A DNA stretch of 64,000 nt from Neobacillus sp. DY30 (lineage in GTDB: Bacteria > Bacillota > Bacilli > Bacillales > Cytobacillaceae): NCBI RefSeq assembly GCF_030123065.1, contig NZ_CP126093.1:5896001-5960000 (forward strand). Reading direction: 5' to 3'. Every line of letters begins with the position of its first letter. Within the stretch, counting starts at the first letter, position 1. The translations under genes and the position numbers were made by a program. Under the pieces are notes generated by a model. It was given only the letters and a program-made list of their open reading frames with translations. It made no database searches and had not been told where the DNA came from. Shown in pieces: positions 15,567-24,896 of the stretch.

Positions 15567-17075
15567 TCACCCTCCTAACCCTAGCATAATCGTTTCAAGT
15601 GTGGCTTGAAGCGGTGAGCTTAGAACGCTTGGTACTACTCCGATTAAAACGATTAAAGCAATGAGCACGATAACCGGCACAAATTCGACGCCCTTCAAAT
15701 CAAGAACCCCGGTAAAGTCACGGTGTGATTGGCCGTACGTAATACCGAGCACGGCACGTAATAAATAAACAGCGGTCATAATAATCCCGATACATCCGAC
15801 CGCGGCAATCCACGGCATTTCTTCAAATAATCCTAAGAACGCCATAAATTCGCTGACGAATCCGGACATCCCAGGTAATCCAAGTGAAGCCATCGCACCT
15901 GCAAGCAAGAAGCCTGAAGCGATCGGCATTCCCTTTGCCATTCCGCCAAGGTTTTCCATTAGAGACGTGTCTGTACGCTCATAGAAAGCACCGACTAAGA
16001 AGAATAATAGTGCTGAGATCAAACCGTGTGAAACCACTTGGAAAATTGCCCCTTGCACACCCGCTTCATTCAATGCTGCTAACCCGATTAACACGATTCC
16101 CATGTGAGAAATCGAAGAGTAAGCCAAAACCATTTTAAAGTCTGTTTGAATGAACGCCAGGAACGCTCCGTAGAGAAGATTTACGACTCCAAGGACGGCC
16201 AAAAGTACTGCAAGTGTTTCAAACTGCTCCGGAAAAATGCCCATTCCGAAACGAATTAAACCGTACGCACCGATTTTCAATAGAATACCAGAGTGAATCA
16301 TAACAAGCGAAGGCGGCGCCTGTACGTGGACCCGAAGCATCCAGCTGTGTAACGGGAAGATTGGCAGCTTAACGCCAAACGCGACTAAGAGCGCAATCAA
16401 TAAGCCTAATTTTAATCCGCTAGTCATTGGTACGTTCGGATCACTCACAATCTTTGTGAGCATATCAATATTGGTGGTTCCTGTTTTTGAAAATAGAATC
16501 ATAATCACAATTAACAGCACGGCTGAGCCTAAACCGTTATAGATTAAGAAACTGTATGCAGCTTTTTCTTTTTCAAAATAGCCCCATTTTCCGATTAAGA
16601 AGAAGGTTGGGATTAAGGTAATTTCAAAGAATAAGAAAAATAGAATTAAGTTTTCAGCTGTAAAAACTCCAAGCATGCCGATTTCTAATAGCAGGAATAA
16701 CATGAAGTAGCCTTTCCATTCGTGTTTCACATAAATGGAGGCAATTGCTGCCAGTGTTGCGACTACCGCTGTTAGAACAACTAAAAGCATCGTGAAGCCA
16801 TCAACACCAAGTTCATAGTTTACTTTCCAGAATCCCGCTTCGGCACCTTGCAGGCCTCCGAAGGTAATCCAATCCTTTGCAACATCAAAGTCGCTCAAAC
16901 TTTTGCCAGCTAGGTAGTGAAGGTAAAGACCGAATGCAACTCCCAGAGCCGGAAGTGTCGCTAAGAAACCGACGAGTTTAATGCTCTTTTCTTCTGTTTT
17001 CGGCATGAACGCTAAAACGATAATTCCGAGTAACGGGGAGAATACTAATATTGATAGAACGAAAGAAAGATCCAT
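15567..17075 (-). CDS. nuoM: NADH-quinone oxidoreductase subunit M
   Basis: A 502-residue antiporter-like subunit. The conserved Glu helix (FLLLEIGMLGVF) and the LPIFPLHSWMLRVHVQAPPSLVMIHSGILLKIGAYGL block mark the proton channel. It is 2 bp after nuoL, so the two are probably translationally coupled. Confidence 0.97.
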   Translation of the reverse strand: MDLSFVLSILVFSPLLGIIVLAFMPKTEEKSIKLVGFLATLPALGVAFGLYLHYLAGKSLSDFDVAKDWITFGGLQGAEAGFWKVNYELGVDGFTMLLVVLTAVVATLAAIASIYVKHEWKGYFMLFLLLEIGMLGVFTAENLILFFLFFEITLIPTFFLIGKWGYFEKEKAAYSFLIYNGLGSAVLLIVIMILFSKTGTTNIDMLTKIVSDPNVPMTSGLKLGLLIALLVAFGVKLPIFPLHSWMLRVHVQAPPSLVMIHSGILLKIGAYGLIRFGMGIFPEQFETLAVLLAVLGVVNLLYGAFLAFIQTDFKMVLAYSSISHMGIVLIGLAALNEAGVQGAIFQVVSHGLISALLFFLVGAFYERTDTSLMENLGGMAKGMPIASGFLLAGAMASLGLPGMSGFVSEFMAFLGLFEEMPWIAAVGCIGIIMTAVYLLRAVLGITYGQSHRDFTGVLDLKGVEFVPVIVLIALIVLIGVVPSVLSSPLQATLETIMLGLGG

Positions 17076-17077
17076 TT

Positions 17078-18943
17078 TTATAAGTACCCCCCTGTTAACA
17101 CGAAGATGACCGCAAGCAGTGCCAAGCCTACAAAAGCAAACGCTGCATAGGTTTGCGTTTGACCGCTTTGAAGCTTCGATCCCGCTGCTCCAAGCCCTTG
17201 AACAATCCCAGCTACGCCCTTCATGATTCCTTCAACAAGGAATACATCGATGAAGCGTAAGAAGTAACTGATACCCTTTGTGACGGCCACTACTGACATT
17301 TGATAGAATTCGTCAATGTAATATTTGTTCAGCAAAATGCTGTGAAGCGTATCTCCGCTGCCAGACAGCCAGTTGCGTGAGACTGAACGCTTGTAGTAAA
17401 TAAGGTAAGCAAGGTAGATACCTGCTAAGGAAACGACTGTTGCCGCAATCATAATCCAAATTGGACCTTCAATATGGCTGTGTCCCAGTGCTTCGTTTCC
17501 ATCGACGAGCCATGCACCCAGGTTATGATTAAATGGTGTTTGCACGTAACCAGAGATAACCGCTAAAACACCTAGAACAATCATTGGCAATGTCATAATT
17601 GATGGTGATTCGTGTACATTTTTCATTGGTGTCCGTGATTCTCCGGTGAAAACCATGAAGAACAAACGGAACATATAAAATGCGGTCATAAATGCCGCTG
17701 CAAGCGCTAGTAAGAATAGGACTGGATGTCCGCCTTCCCAGGCTGCAATTAAGATTTCATCTTTACTGAAGAATCCTGAAAATAATGGTACACCGCTGAT
17801 CGCGAGTGTTCCGATTAAGAATAGCGGTGCGGTAAACTTTAGCTTTTTCCAAAGACCGCCCATTTCTTCGATGTTCTGTGTGTGTACCGCATGAATGACG
17901 CTTCCCGCTGCTAAGAAGAGCAATGCCTTGAAGAAAGCATGTGTCATCAAGTGGAATACACCCGCAACATAGCCTGCAGAGCCGAGCGCAAGCATCATAT
18001 ATCCAAGCTGGCTGACTGTTGAGTATGCTAGAACGCGTTTAATATCTGTTTGTACAAGACCAATGCTGGCCGCAAAGATGGCTGTAAACGCACCAATGAC
18101 CGCCACAGTTAACAATGCTGTTTCACTCGCTGCAAACAGCGGGAACAGTGAAGCAACTAAGTAAACACCGGCAGCAACCATTGTCGCCGCGTGGATTAAG
18201 GCCGAAACTGGTGTCGGACCTTCCATCGCGTCCGGAAGCCATGTGTGTAATGGGAACTGACCTGATTTACCAACAGCACCGATGAAGATGAGGATCGCTA
18301 TTAATGTAATCATGGTGGTGGAGACAGCGCCAGCTTCGACTGCGTCGAATATCTCACTGTACTCAAAGCTTTTTGTTTCCCAAAATAATAAAATCATCCC
18401 GATTAAGAGACCAACGTCTCCGATACGAGTCATAATGAATGCTTTTTTTGCCGCAGCCTTCGCTTCTTCTTTGTAGAAGTAGAATCCGATTAAGAGGAAG
18501 GAACCGACTCCGACGAGCTCCCAGAAAATATATGTTTGCAGCAGGTTTGGCGAGATGACAAGCCCGAGCATTGCAAACGTAAATAGTCCTAAATAGGCAT
18601 AGAATACTGGAAACCGCTCATCCCCGTCCATATATCCCTTTGAATATGTATGTACCAGGAAGCTGACGAGCGAGACAATTACTAGCATTAATGCATTCAA
18701 TTGATTCACTTCAAAGCCCGCTGTTAAAGAAATATCTCCTATCCTGAGCCACTCCGTTGAAGTTTTATACGTTGGTTCACTGAAACGCTCGAACAACACC
18801 AACAACGAATACACAAGCGACGCCAATGTAAGCAGAATCCCTACGAACGCACTCGCACCCTTCAGCCGCTTACCAAATAGAAGAAGAATCAAAAACGATA
18901 ATAGCGGGAAAAGCGGTATGATCCATGCATTTTCCATCATCAT
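17078..18943 (-). CDS. nuoL: NADH-quinone oxidoreductase subunit L
   Basis: The largest antiporter-like subunit (about 621 residues), with the lateral helix at its C-terminus. Signature segments include FWELVGVGSFLLIGFYF, GKSGQFPLHTWLPDAMEGPTPVSALIHAATMVAAGVYL and FSKDEIL. Three ATG codons in a row (18943, 18940, 18937) follow GGGG by 6-12 bp; I took the first. Upstream in-frame codons run into a repeat element (18965-19068) and lack a ribosome site, so the longer reading is rejected. Confidence 0.95.
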   Translation of the reverse strand: MMMENAWIIPLFPLLSFLILLLFGKRLKGASAFVGILLTLASLVYSLLVLFERFSEPTYKTSTEWLRIGDISLTAGFEVNQLNALMLVIVSLVSFLVHTYSKGYMDGDERFPVFYAYLGLFTFAMLGLVISPNLLQTYIFWELVGVGSFLLIGFYFYKEEAKAAAKKAFIMTRIGDVGLLIGMILLFWETKSFEYSEIFDAVEAGAVSTTMITLIAILIFIGAVGKSGQFPLHTWLPDAMEGPTPVSALIHAATMVAAGVYLVASLFPLFAASETALLTVAVIGAFTAIFAASIGLVQTDIKRVLAYSTVSQLGYMMLALGSAGYVAGVFHLMTHAFFKALLFLAAGSVIHAVHTQNIEEMGGLWKKLKFTAPLFLIGTLAISGVPLFSGFFSKDEILIAAWEGGHPVLFLLALAAAFMTAFYMFRLFFMVFTGESRTPMKNVHESPSIMTLPMIVLGVLAVISGYVQTPFNHNLGAWLVDGNEALGHSHIEGPIWIMIAATVVSLAGIYLAYLIYYKRSVSRNWLSGSGDTLHSILLNKYYIDEFYQMSVVAVTKGISYFLRFIDVFLVEGIMKGVAGIVQGLGAAGSKLQSGQTQTYAAFAFVGLALLAVIFVLTGGYL

Positions 18944-18964
18944 CACAATCCCCTTTTTAAAAAT

Positions 18965-19068
18965 GGTGCCTGTCACCGCTCGTGGACACTGTCCACCGAG
19001 GATGTACACCAAATATTACCAATTTGTCCACCTGAGACGGACAGTGTCTTTCTGCGGTGACAGGCACC
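18965..19068. repeat. 104-bp element with inverted GGTGCCTGTCACC ends inside the nuo operon
   Basis: GGTGCCTGTCACC (18965-18977) and its exact complement GGTGACAGGCACC (19056-19068) bracket inner arms GGACACTGTCC and GGACAGTGTC. It fills the nuoK-nuoL gap. The transcript could form one long stem. It looks like a small non-coding mobile or palindromic unit. Confidence 0.7.
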
Positions 19069-19101
19069 GCAGTGTCTAAAAAAAATATCCAAACCTAAAA
19101 T

Positions 19102-19416
19102 TTAGTTTTTCATTGTGTCCATATCGTCGATGTTGACGGTTTTGCGGTTGCGGTATAAGGCCATTAGGATGGCTAGACCGACTGCTGCTTCTGCAGCGGC
19201 TACGCAAATCGTGAACAGCGCGAAGATTTGACCGGTGATGGATGGTGCTACACCGTATTTGCTGAAGGTTACCAGGTTGATATTGACGGCATTCAGCATT
19301 AATTCAATTGAGATGAGGACAATAACGGTGTTTCGTTTTGTCAATGCCCCATATAATCCGATACAGAATAAAATCAGTGCGAGTGCCAAGAAGGCTGAAG
19401 CAGGAACTGAGCTCAT
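19102..19416 (-). CDS. nuoK: NADH-quinone oxidoreductase subunit K
   Basis: A 104-residue, three-helix subunit. The conserved membrane glutamates are present (ISIELMLNAVNIN and CVAAAEAAVGLAI). GGAGGGTG precedes the ATG; its start overlaps the end of nuoJ by 4 bp. Confidence 0.97.
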   Translation of the reverse strand: MSSVPASAFLALALILFCIGLYGALTKRNTVIVLISIELMLNAVNINLVTFSKYGVAPSITGQIFALFTICVAAAEAAVGLAILMALYRNRKTVNIDDMDTMKN

Positions 19417-19931
19417 TCCTTGTCACCCTCCTTCTCGTCTTTCTTCGCGAGAATAATCGCTCCAACAAGTGCCACTAATAGTAAAACAGATGTTAATTCA
19501 AATGGAATGACCCATTTAGAGTATAGGGCTTCCCCGATTTTCATTGTATTGTCCACATGTAAGTCGGTTGGTACCTGTACCACGTTGAAATCATAAATTC
19601 CATAGTACACAGCCCCTGCAAAACCGACTATTCCAAGGAATAATAGAACCTTTCTCCATTTGCCTGTGGTTGTTTCCCCTTCATCATCATGCTTCGTTAA
19701 CATTATTCCAAATAACATGATAATGGTGATCGCACCGGAATAAATCAAGATCTGTACCGCAGCGACAAATTCTGCTGACAGCAGCACGTAAATTCCAGCA
19801 ATGCTGACGAACGTAAAAATGAGGGCAACGACCATGTGCACGACTTTGGTAAGGTTCAATAACAGTACCCCGCCAATAATGGCGACTAGGGCGAGGCCAA
19901 AAAATGCGATAAACTCGCCTGTTATGTTCAT
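19413..19931 (-). CDS. nuoJ: NADH-quinone oxidoreductase subunit J
   Basis: A 172-residue subunit with five membrane helices. LIYSGAITIIMLFGIML is the conserved third helix with the pi-bulge used in proton-coupling. The C-terminal tail is charged (KKDEKEGDKE). Overlaps nuoI by 4 bp. Confidence 0.96.
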   Translation of the reverse strand: MNITGEFIAFFGLALVAIIGGVLLLNLTKVVHMVVALIFTFVSIAGIYVLLSAEFVAAVQILIYSGAITIIMLFGIMLTKHDDEGETTTGKWRKVLLFLGIVGFAGAVYYGIYDFNVVQVPTDLHVDNTMKIGEALYSKWVIPFELTSVLLLVALVGAIILAKKDEKEGDKE

Positions 19932-20347
19932 GGTTTATTCACCTGCCGTACGTTTTCGTCGTTCTCATCTAACCATTCAAGGTTTTTAAATAACATATCA
20001 CGGCTGTATGATGCTAACTCAAAGTTATTGGTCATAACAATCGCTTCAGTCGGGCAAACCTCGGTACAGAGGTCACATAGGATACAAATCTCGAAATTAA
20101 TATCATACGTATCAATGATTTTCCCTTTTTTCGTTGGATCCGGATGTTTTTTACCCGTTAAATTAATACATTCTGTCGGGCAAATGTTCATGCACTGATT
20201 ACACACGATACACTTTTCCGGATAAAATTTTTGAATACCGCGGAAGCGGTCCGGAAGCGGAAGCGGCTCATCTGGATAATTATAAGTAACCTTTTCCTTT
20301 GTCAGCTGTTTAAGGGTATACTTCAAGCCTTTTGTAAATCCAAGCAC
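19928..20347 (-). CDS. nuoI: NADH-quinone oxidoreductase subunit I (2x[4Fe-4S] ferredoxin)
   Basis: About 139 residues. Two ferredoxin motifs, CIVCNQCMNICP and CILCDLCTEVCP, bind clusters N6a and N6b, which pass electrons to NuoB. A GTG at 20347 sits 8 bp after AAAAGGGG; another GTG at 20356 directly abuts it and is less likely. A short GTGACAGGCACC repeat separates it from nuoH. Confidence 0.95.
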   Translation of the reverse strand: MLGFTKGLKYTLKQLTKEKVTYNYPDEPLPLPDRFRGIQKFYPEKCIVCNQCMNICPTECINLTGKKHPDPTKKGKIIDTYDINFEICILCDLCTEVCPTEAIVMTNNFELASYSRDMLFKNLEWLDENDENVRQVNKP

Positions 20348-20387
20348 GTTTTTCACCCCTTTTATTTATTTAGAATTACTATAATGT

Positions 20388-20429
20388 GGTGCCTGTCACC
20401 AAATATTATGTAAACTGGTGATGAGTCAC
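20388..20429. repeat. GTGACAGGCACC-family element between nuoH and nuoI
   Basis: GGTGCCTGTCACC (20388-20400), then AAATATTA, as also seen inside the 18965 element, then GGTGATGAGTCACC, a 5-bp stem palindrome. It separates two genes that are normally adjacent or overlapping. Confidence 0.65.
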
Positions 20430-20430
20430 C

Positions 20431-21435
20431 CTAGAAAAATAATGTTTTGATTAACGCGGTCAAGAAAATGTTTGCTAATGCGACTGGGAATAGTACTTTC
20501 CACGCGAATTCCATTAGTCGGTCGATTCGGAAACGTGGAAGTGTAGCCCGTAACCACATGTAAACGAAGACGACAAGACAGAATTTAAGTGCGAACCATA
20601 CAGCGCCCGGGATAAATCCTAAGATGTCCAGCGGCGGCAGCCATCCGCCTAAGAAAATGACGGTGATTAAAGATGACATTGCAAACATATAAACATATTC
20701 AGTGAGCATAAAGAATGCCCAACGGAATCCTGAGTATTCTACAAAGTATCCGGCAACCAGTTCGTTCTCTGATTCAGGAAGGTCAAATGGTGTCCGGTTT
20801 AATTCTGCAATCGAAGCGATGAAAAACACGATAAACGCAATTGGCTGATAAAGAATGAACCAGCCATGCTCCTGCTGGAGGACAATATCGGACAAATTCA
20901 AGCTTCCTGTTAATAAAATAACACCTAAAACGGACATGACAAGCGGAATTTCGTAAGAGATCATTTGTGCACCTGCACGCATGCCTCCTAGGAGCGCGTA
21001 TTTATTGTTAGACGCCCAGCCGCCAAGAACCATTCCAAATACAGTCATTCCTGAAACGGCGATATAATAGAGCAAGCCAACCCCAATATCGGCAAATTGA
21101 AATTTGTCGGTAAAGGGAATGGTCGCAAGTACCATAAAGGCAGGAGTAAAGGCAATGATTGGCGCAATGATAAATAACGGCCTGTCAGCTGCCTTCGGAA
21201 TAACGTCTTCTTTGATTAAAAGTTTAAGAACGTCGGCTACTGTCTGTAATAATCCCCACTTACCGCCAAGCTGGTTAGGGCCGTGACGGGCCTGCATATA
21301 TCCTAAAACCTTTCGCTCTGCTAATATCGCATAGGTTACGAAACCTAAGACCACTAATAGTAAGACAACGGCGAGTAAAAAGAAGATTCCAAAATTCATC
21401 CAGCCGGGACTGGACCCAAGCAACTCTTCTACCAT
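20431..21435 (-). CDS. nuoH: NADH-quinone oxidoreductase subunit H
   Basis: A 334-residue, eight-helix subunit that forms part of the quinone site. Conserved segments: AERKVLGYMQARHGPNQLG, ADVLKLLIKEDVIP, ELNRTPFDLPESENELVAGY and the C-terminal RATLPRFRIDRLM. It starts at the nuoD stop codon. Confidence 0.97.
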   Translation of the reverse strand: MVEELLGSSPGWMNFGIFFLLAVVLLLVVLGFVTYAILAERKVLGYMQARHGPNQLGGKWGLLQTVADVLKLLIKEDVIPKAADRPLFIIAPIIAFTPAFMVLATIPFTDKFQFADIGVGLLYYIAVSGMTVFGMVLGGWASNNKYALLGGMRAGAQMISYEIPLVMSVLGVILLTGSLNLSDIVLQQEHGWFILYQPIAFIVFFIASIAELNRTPFDLPESENELVAGYFVEYSGFRWAFFMLTEYVYMFAMSSLITVIFLGGWLPPLDILGFIPGAVWFALKFCLVVFVYMWLRATLPRFRIDRLMEFAWKVLFPVALANIFLTALIKTLFF

Positions 21436-22535
21436 TAGCCGTCCACCTCCCCAAGGACAATGTCAACTGCCCCTAAAATCGCAATCAAGTTTGCAATGTT
21501 TTCGCCTACTAATAATTTCGGGAGAATTTGCAGATTATAGAATGAAGGTCTTCTAAACTTCAAGCGGTACGGTTCTTTTTTACCGTCACTTGAGATATAG
21601 CAGCCGATTTCTCCACGCGGAGATTCAATTCGTACAAAAGCCTCCCCTTTTGGTGCTTTAATAATCTTTGGCACTTTCGCCATAATCTCACCTTCAGCAG
21701 GGAATTGTTCACAAGCCTGCTCAAGGATTTTTAAAGATTCTTCAATTTCATCAAGGCGTACATGGTAACGGGCTAAACAATCGCCTTCATCTCTTGTGAC
21801 GACATTGAAATCAAAACGGTCATAGATGGAATATGGCTCATCTTTACGCAGATCCCATTTCACACCGGTGCTGCGAAGGTTTGGACCGCTAAGTGAATAG
21901 TTGATCGCTTCTTCCTTTGAATAAACGCCAACCCCTTTTACACGGTCTAAAAAGATTTCATTTCCCGATACGAGGTTGTGATAACCCTTCAGCTGTTCGC
22001 GCAAATAAGGAACGAATTCCCTTACTCCGTCAACCCAGCCTTCTGGAGCGTCCCACTTAACCCCGCCAACACGCATATAGTTGAAGGTCAAACGAGCACC
22101 TGATAATTCGTTAAGCATATTAATGATCATTTCACGGTCACGGAACGCGTAAATAAACGGACTTGTCGCACCAAGGTCGAGGATGTATGTACCCCATGCA
22201 ACCAAGTGGCTTGCGATTCGTCCTAATTCCATTGCCATGACACGCAAGTATTCAGCACGTTCCGGAACTTGGATTCCCATCATCGTTTCAACGGCATGAC
22301 AGATGACATAGTTGTTTGTCATTGCAGACAAATAGTCCATCCGGTCAGTGTATGGAATGATTTGTGTATATTGCAGGTTCTCTGCCAGCTTTTCTGTTCC
22401 GCGGTGTAAATAACCGATGACCGGGGTTGCTTCGGTAATAATTTCCCCATCGATTTTAACCACCAGCCGGAACACTCCGTGTGTACTCGGATGCTGAGGA
22501 CCGACGTTTAGCAGCATTTCTTCAGTTCTGATCAT
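21435..22535 (-). CDS. nuoD: NADH-quinone oxidoreductase subunit D
   Basis: A 366-residue, 49-kDa type subunit lining the quinone pocket. The family signatures are LNVGPQHPSTHGVFR at the start, the quinone-site His and Tyr (residues in HPSTHG and DRMDYLSAM), and the C-terminal FRRPSFYNLQ and DIVLGEVDG. Starts 3 bp after nuoC. Confidence 0.97.
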   Translation of the reverse strand: MIRTEEMLLNVGPQHPSTHGVFRLVVKIDGEIITEATPVIGYLHRGTEKLAENLQYTQIIPYTDRMDYLSAMTNNYVICHAVETMMGIQVPERAEYLRVMAMELGRIASHLVAWGTYILDLGATSPFIYAFRDREMIINMLNELSGARLTFNYMRVGGVKWDAPEGWVDGVREFVPYLREQLKGYHNLVSGNEIFLDRVKGVGVYSKEEAINYSLSGPNLRSTGVKWDLRKDEPYSIYDRFDFNVVTRDEGDCLARYHVRLDEIEESLKILEQACEQFPAEGEIMAKVPKIIKAPKGEAFVRIESPRGEIGCYISSDGKKEPYRLKFRRPSFYNLQILPKLLVGENIANLIAILGAVDIVLGEVDG

Positions 22536-22538
22536 TGG

Positions 22539-23915
22539 TTACACCTCCACATCATACTGTTCATAATCTTTACGCAGTGGATGGCCAACCCAATCTTCTC
22601 CTAGCAAAATCCGATGTAAATTCGGATGTCCGGTAAACTTAATTCCTAATAAATCATAAGCTTCGCACTCAGGCCAGTTGGCTCCTGCCCAAATAGGCTG
22701 CAAGGACTCGATTGTTGGTTCATCTCGGTCAATCTTCACTTTTAACGCCACTGATTGGCGATTTTTGTATGAGAACAAGTGAACATAAATTTCCATATGT
22801 GTAACGAAATCTGTCCCATGCAGCTCAGAGAGATAATCAAACCCGAGAAGCTCATTGTATTTTAAAAATTGAGCCACTTTGAAATATGTATCTTTCTTTG
22901 CAACCAGTGTTGGAACATCTTTCGATAATTTATTAATATAAGAATCTTCCAAAACATCAGGGCCTAAGTTTTCCTCAATCACCTTTCTGTACTTGTCTAA
23001 GAAAGGCTGATTTGGTGATGGTGCAGCCGCTGCCGTCTCAGCTGGTGCTACGTCGCCTGCTTTTCCAGCTGCTTTCGCTTTTGCTGCTGCTGCGGCTTTT
23101 GCCTTGGCTACTGCCGCTGCTTTCGCTTTCGCTTTTTCATCATCATCAGCGCCGCCCTCTACTCCAGCTGCCTTGGCTTTTGCCGCTGCTGCCGCCTTTG
23201 CCTTCGCTGCTGCCGCTGCTTTCGCTTTTGCAGCCGCTTTTGCTTTCGCAACTGCTGCTGCCTTTTTCTTCGCAAGATCATCACTGTCATCACCTGCGTC
23301 CGCTTCTGCTGCTGGTGTTTCTTCTGCCGGCGCATTGCCTGCCGCTAACTCCATTGCTTTCCGCTTCGCCGCTGCCGCCGCTTTTGCTTTCGCCACTGCT
23401 GCTGCTTTTTTCTTGGCAAGGTCATCACTGTCATCACCTGCGTCCGCTTCTGCTGCTGGTGTTTCTTCTGCCGGCGCATTGCCTGCCGCTAATTCCATTG
23501 CTTTCCGCTTCGCCGCTGCCGCCGCCTTCGCCTTAGCAACCGCTGCCGCTTTCTTTTTCGCAAGGTCGTCTCCATCCTCTGGGGTTTCAGCCGCAGGCGT
23601 TACTTCCGCAGCTTCAGCCGTAGCAGGAGCCTCTTCCTCTACAATACCTTCTCGTTTCTTCTTCGCGAGTGCAGCCGCTTTCGCCTTTGCTGCCGCTGCT
23701 GCCTTTTTCTTCGCAAGGTCTGCATCATCAGCAGGTGCAGCAGGTTCCGCTGGCTTCGCCTCCTGACTAAGCGCTTGCTCAGAGGGTTTGTCCTCCTGCT
23801 TCGGTGCAGCTGTTGTTTCGCCTGCTTCCTTCGCTTTACGCTTTGCCAGCGCAGCTGCCTTCGCCTTCTCAGCCGCTTCTCTTTTTAATTGATCGAGATC
23901 CTTCTCCCCGCTCAT
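22539..23915 (-). CDS. nuoC: NADH-quinone oxidoreductase subunit C with long Ala/Lys-rich N-terminal extension
   Basis: The C-terminal 150 residues (about 305-458) are a normal 30-kDa NuoC domain (LLGFDYLSELHGTDF, WPECEAYDLLGIKFTGHPNL, HPLRKDYEQ). The preceding 300 residues are low-complexity Ala/Lys with Glu/Pro/Asp segments; a 48-residue unit is repeated almost perfectly (144-bp period, with TCATCACTGTC at 23278 and 23422). Similar but shorter extensions are known in NuoC of the B. cereus group. It is in frame and continuous with the domain, with AGGTG before the ATG. GC content is raised across the extension. The segment is likely a long charged helix or disordered tail on the cytoplasmic arm. 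Confidence 0.93.
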   Translation of the reverse strand: MSGEKDLDQLKREAAEKAKAAALAKRKAKEAGETTAAPKQEDKPSEQALSQEAKPAEPAAPADDADLAKKKAAAAAKAKAAALAKKKREGIVEEEAPATAEAAEVTPAAETPEDGDDLAKKKAAAVAKAKAAAAAKRKAMELAAGNAPAEETPAAEADAGDDSDDLAKKKAAAVAKAKAAAAAKRKAMELAAGNAPAEETPAAEADAGDDSDDLAKKKAAAVAKAKAAAKAKAAAAAKAKAAAAAKAKAAGVEGGADDDEKAKAKAAAVAKAKAAAAAKAKAAGKAGDVAPAETAAAAPSPNQPFLDKYRKVIEENLGPDVLEDSYINKLSKDVPTLVAKKDTYFKVAQFLKYNELLGFDYLSELHGTDFVTHMEIYVHLFSYKNRQSVALKVKIDRDEPTIESLQPIWAGANWPECEAYDLLGIKFTGHPNLHRILLGEDWVGHPLRKDYEQYDVEV

Positions 23916-23918
23916 CGG

Positions 23919-24431
23919 TTAGATCACCTTCTTCCCAGTCTTCGCTTCATAGCGAATCTTTTCCTTTAATTTATTAATTCCATAAATTAATGCAGCCGGG
24001 TTTGGCGGGCATCCAGGGATATAAACATCAACAGGTACGATTTGATCGACACCCTTAACAACAGAATAAGATTTTACATATGGACCTCCTGCAGTTGCAC
24101 AAGACCCCATCGCAATAACCCATTTCGGCTCTGGCATTTGATCATACAAACGGCGGACAATTGGCGCCATCTTTTTCGTAACCGTACCCGATACAATCAT
24201 ACAGTCTGATTGACGTGGAGACGTTCGGAAAATCGTCCCAAAACGGTCAAGGTCATAGTTCGCTCCACCCGTACCCATCATTTCAATCGCACAACAAGCC
24301 AGACCAAATGTCATCGGCCACAATGAATTACTGCGTGCCCATGCCTTAATTTGCTCTAGCGTCGCAAAAAACACATTTCTTTCTAGCTCTTTCATTTCCT
24401 GTGGTGAAAGGTCATCTAGTTTTAAGTCCAT
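23919..24431 (-). CDS. nuoB: NADH-quinone oxidoreductase subunit B
   Basis: A 170-residue subunit carrying cluster N2, the final donor to quinone. The ligands are in GLACCAIEMM, GSCATAGGPY and PGCPPNP. The ATG at 24431 follows GAAGGTG; an in-frame TTG seven codons upstream is less likely. It overlaps the end of nuoA. Confidence 0.96.
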   Translation of the reverse strand: MDLKLDDLSPQEMKELERNVFFATLEQIKAWARSNSLWPMTFGLACCAIEMMGTGGANYDLDRFGTIFRTSPRQSDCMIVSGTVTKKMAPIVRRLYDQMPEPKWVIAMGSCATAGGPYVKSYSVVKGVDQIVPVDVYIPGCPPNPAALIYGINKLKEKIRYEAKTGKKVI

Positions 24432-24796
24432 CGTAGCACCTTCTTCTTCCAAGCGTAGATTAAGCCAATCAACAACATAACAACAAAAATCAACATCTCA
24501 ATTAACGCAAAAACCCCAAGTCTTTCATAGGCCACAGCCCATGGATATAAAAATACAGTCTCTACATCAAAAATAACAAACATAAGGGCAAAAATATAAT
24601 AGCGGACATTGAACTGTACACGGGAATCGTGAAATGGATCAATACCGCTTTCATATGTCGTATACTTCTCGACACTCGGCTTATGAGGACGCAAAAACTT
24701 ACCTAAAAACAACGCCACCAACGGCAGCAGCACCCCAAGACAGAGGAACACAAAAACTATCAGATAATTATTCTGATATAAATTTAAAAGTTCCAT
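24422..24796 (-). CDS. nuoA: NADH-quinone oxidoreductase subunit A
   Basis: A 124-residue, three-helix subunit with the conserved YESGIDP loop (about 46-52) and the FDVETVFLYPWA segment. The start at 24796 has GGAGGGG six bases upstream; two further in-frame start codons fall inside that site. First gene of the operon. NuoE, F and G are absent here, as in other Bacillus-type 11-subunit complexes, so the electron donor is probably not NADH through a standard input module. Confidence 0.95.
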   Translation of the reverse strand: MELLNLYQNNYLIVFVFLCLGVLLPLVALFLGKFLRPHKPSVEKYTTYESGIDPFHDSRVQFNVRYYIFALMFVIFDVETVFLYPWAVAYERLGVFALIEMLIFVVMLLIGLIYAWKKKVLRWT

Positions 24797-24852
24797 GCCC
24801 ATCCCCTCCAATGTTGTAAATTTTCATAACAATTAAATTTGTAACCGATAAC

Positions 24853-24881
24853 ATTATAGCATTGTTACAAACTTGTGTCGA
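24853..24881 (-). promoter_or_regulatory. Sigma-A promoter of the nuo operon
   Basis: Minus strand: -35 TCGACA (one mismatch), 17-bp spacer, -10 TATAAT (perfect), about 55 bp upstream of nuoA. Confidence 0.75.
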
Positions 24882-24896
24882 CAACACCACCCCATT

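Noticed and set aside
18944..19012. N-terminal extension of NuoL
   Set aside because: It would be translated from within the GTGACAGGCACC element and lacks a ribosome site; the conserved protein starts at the ATG triplet.
23012..23766. Long open frames on the plus strand opposite nuoC
   Set aside because: They are mirror images of the Ala/Lys-rich repeats; products are Leu/Pro- or Ala/Ser-only, with no ribosome site.
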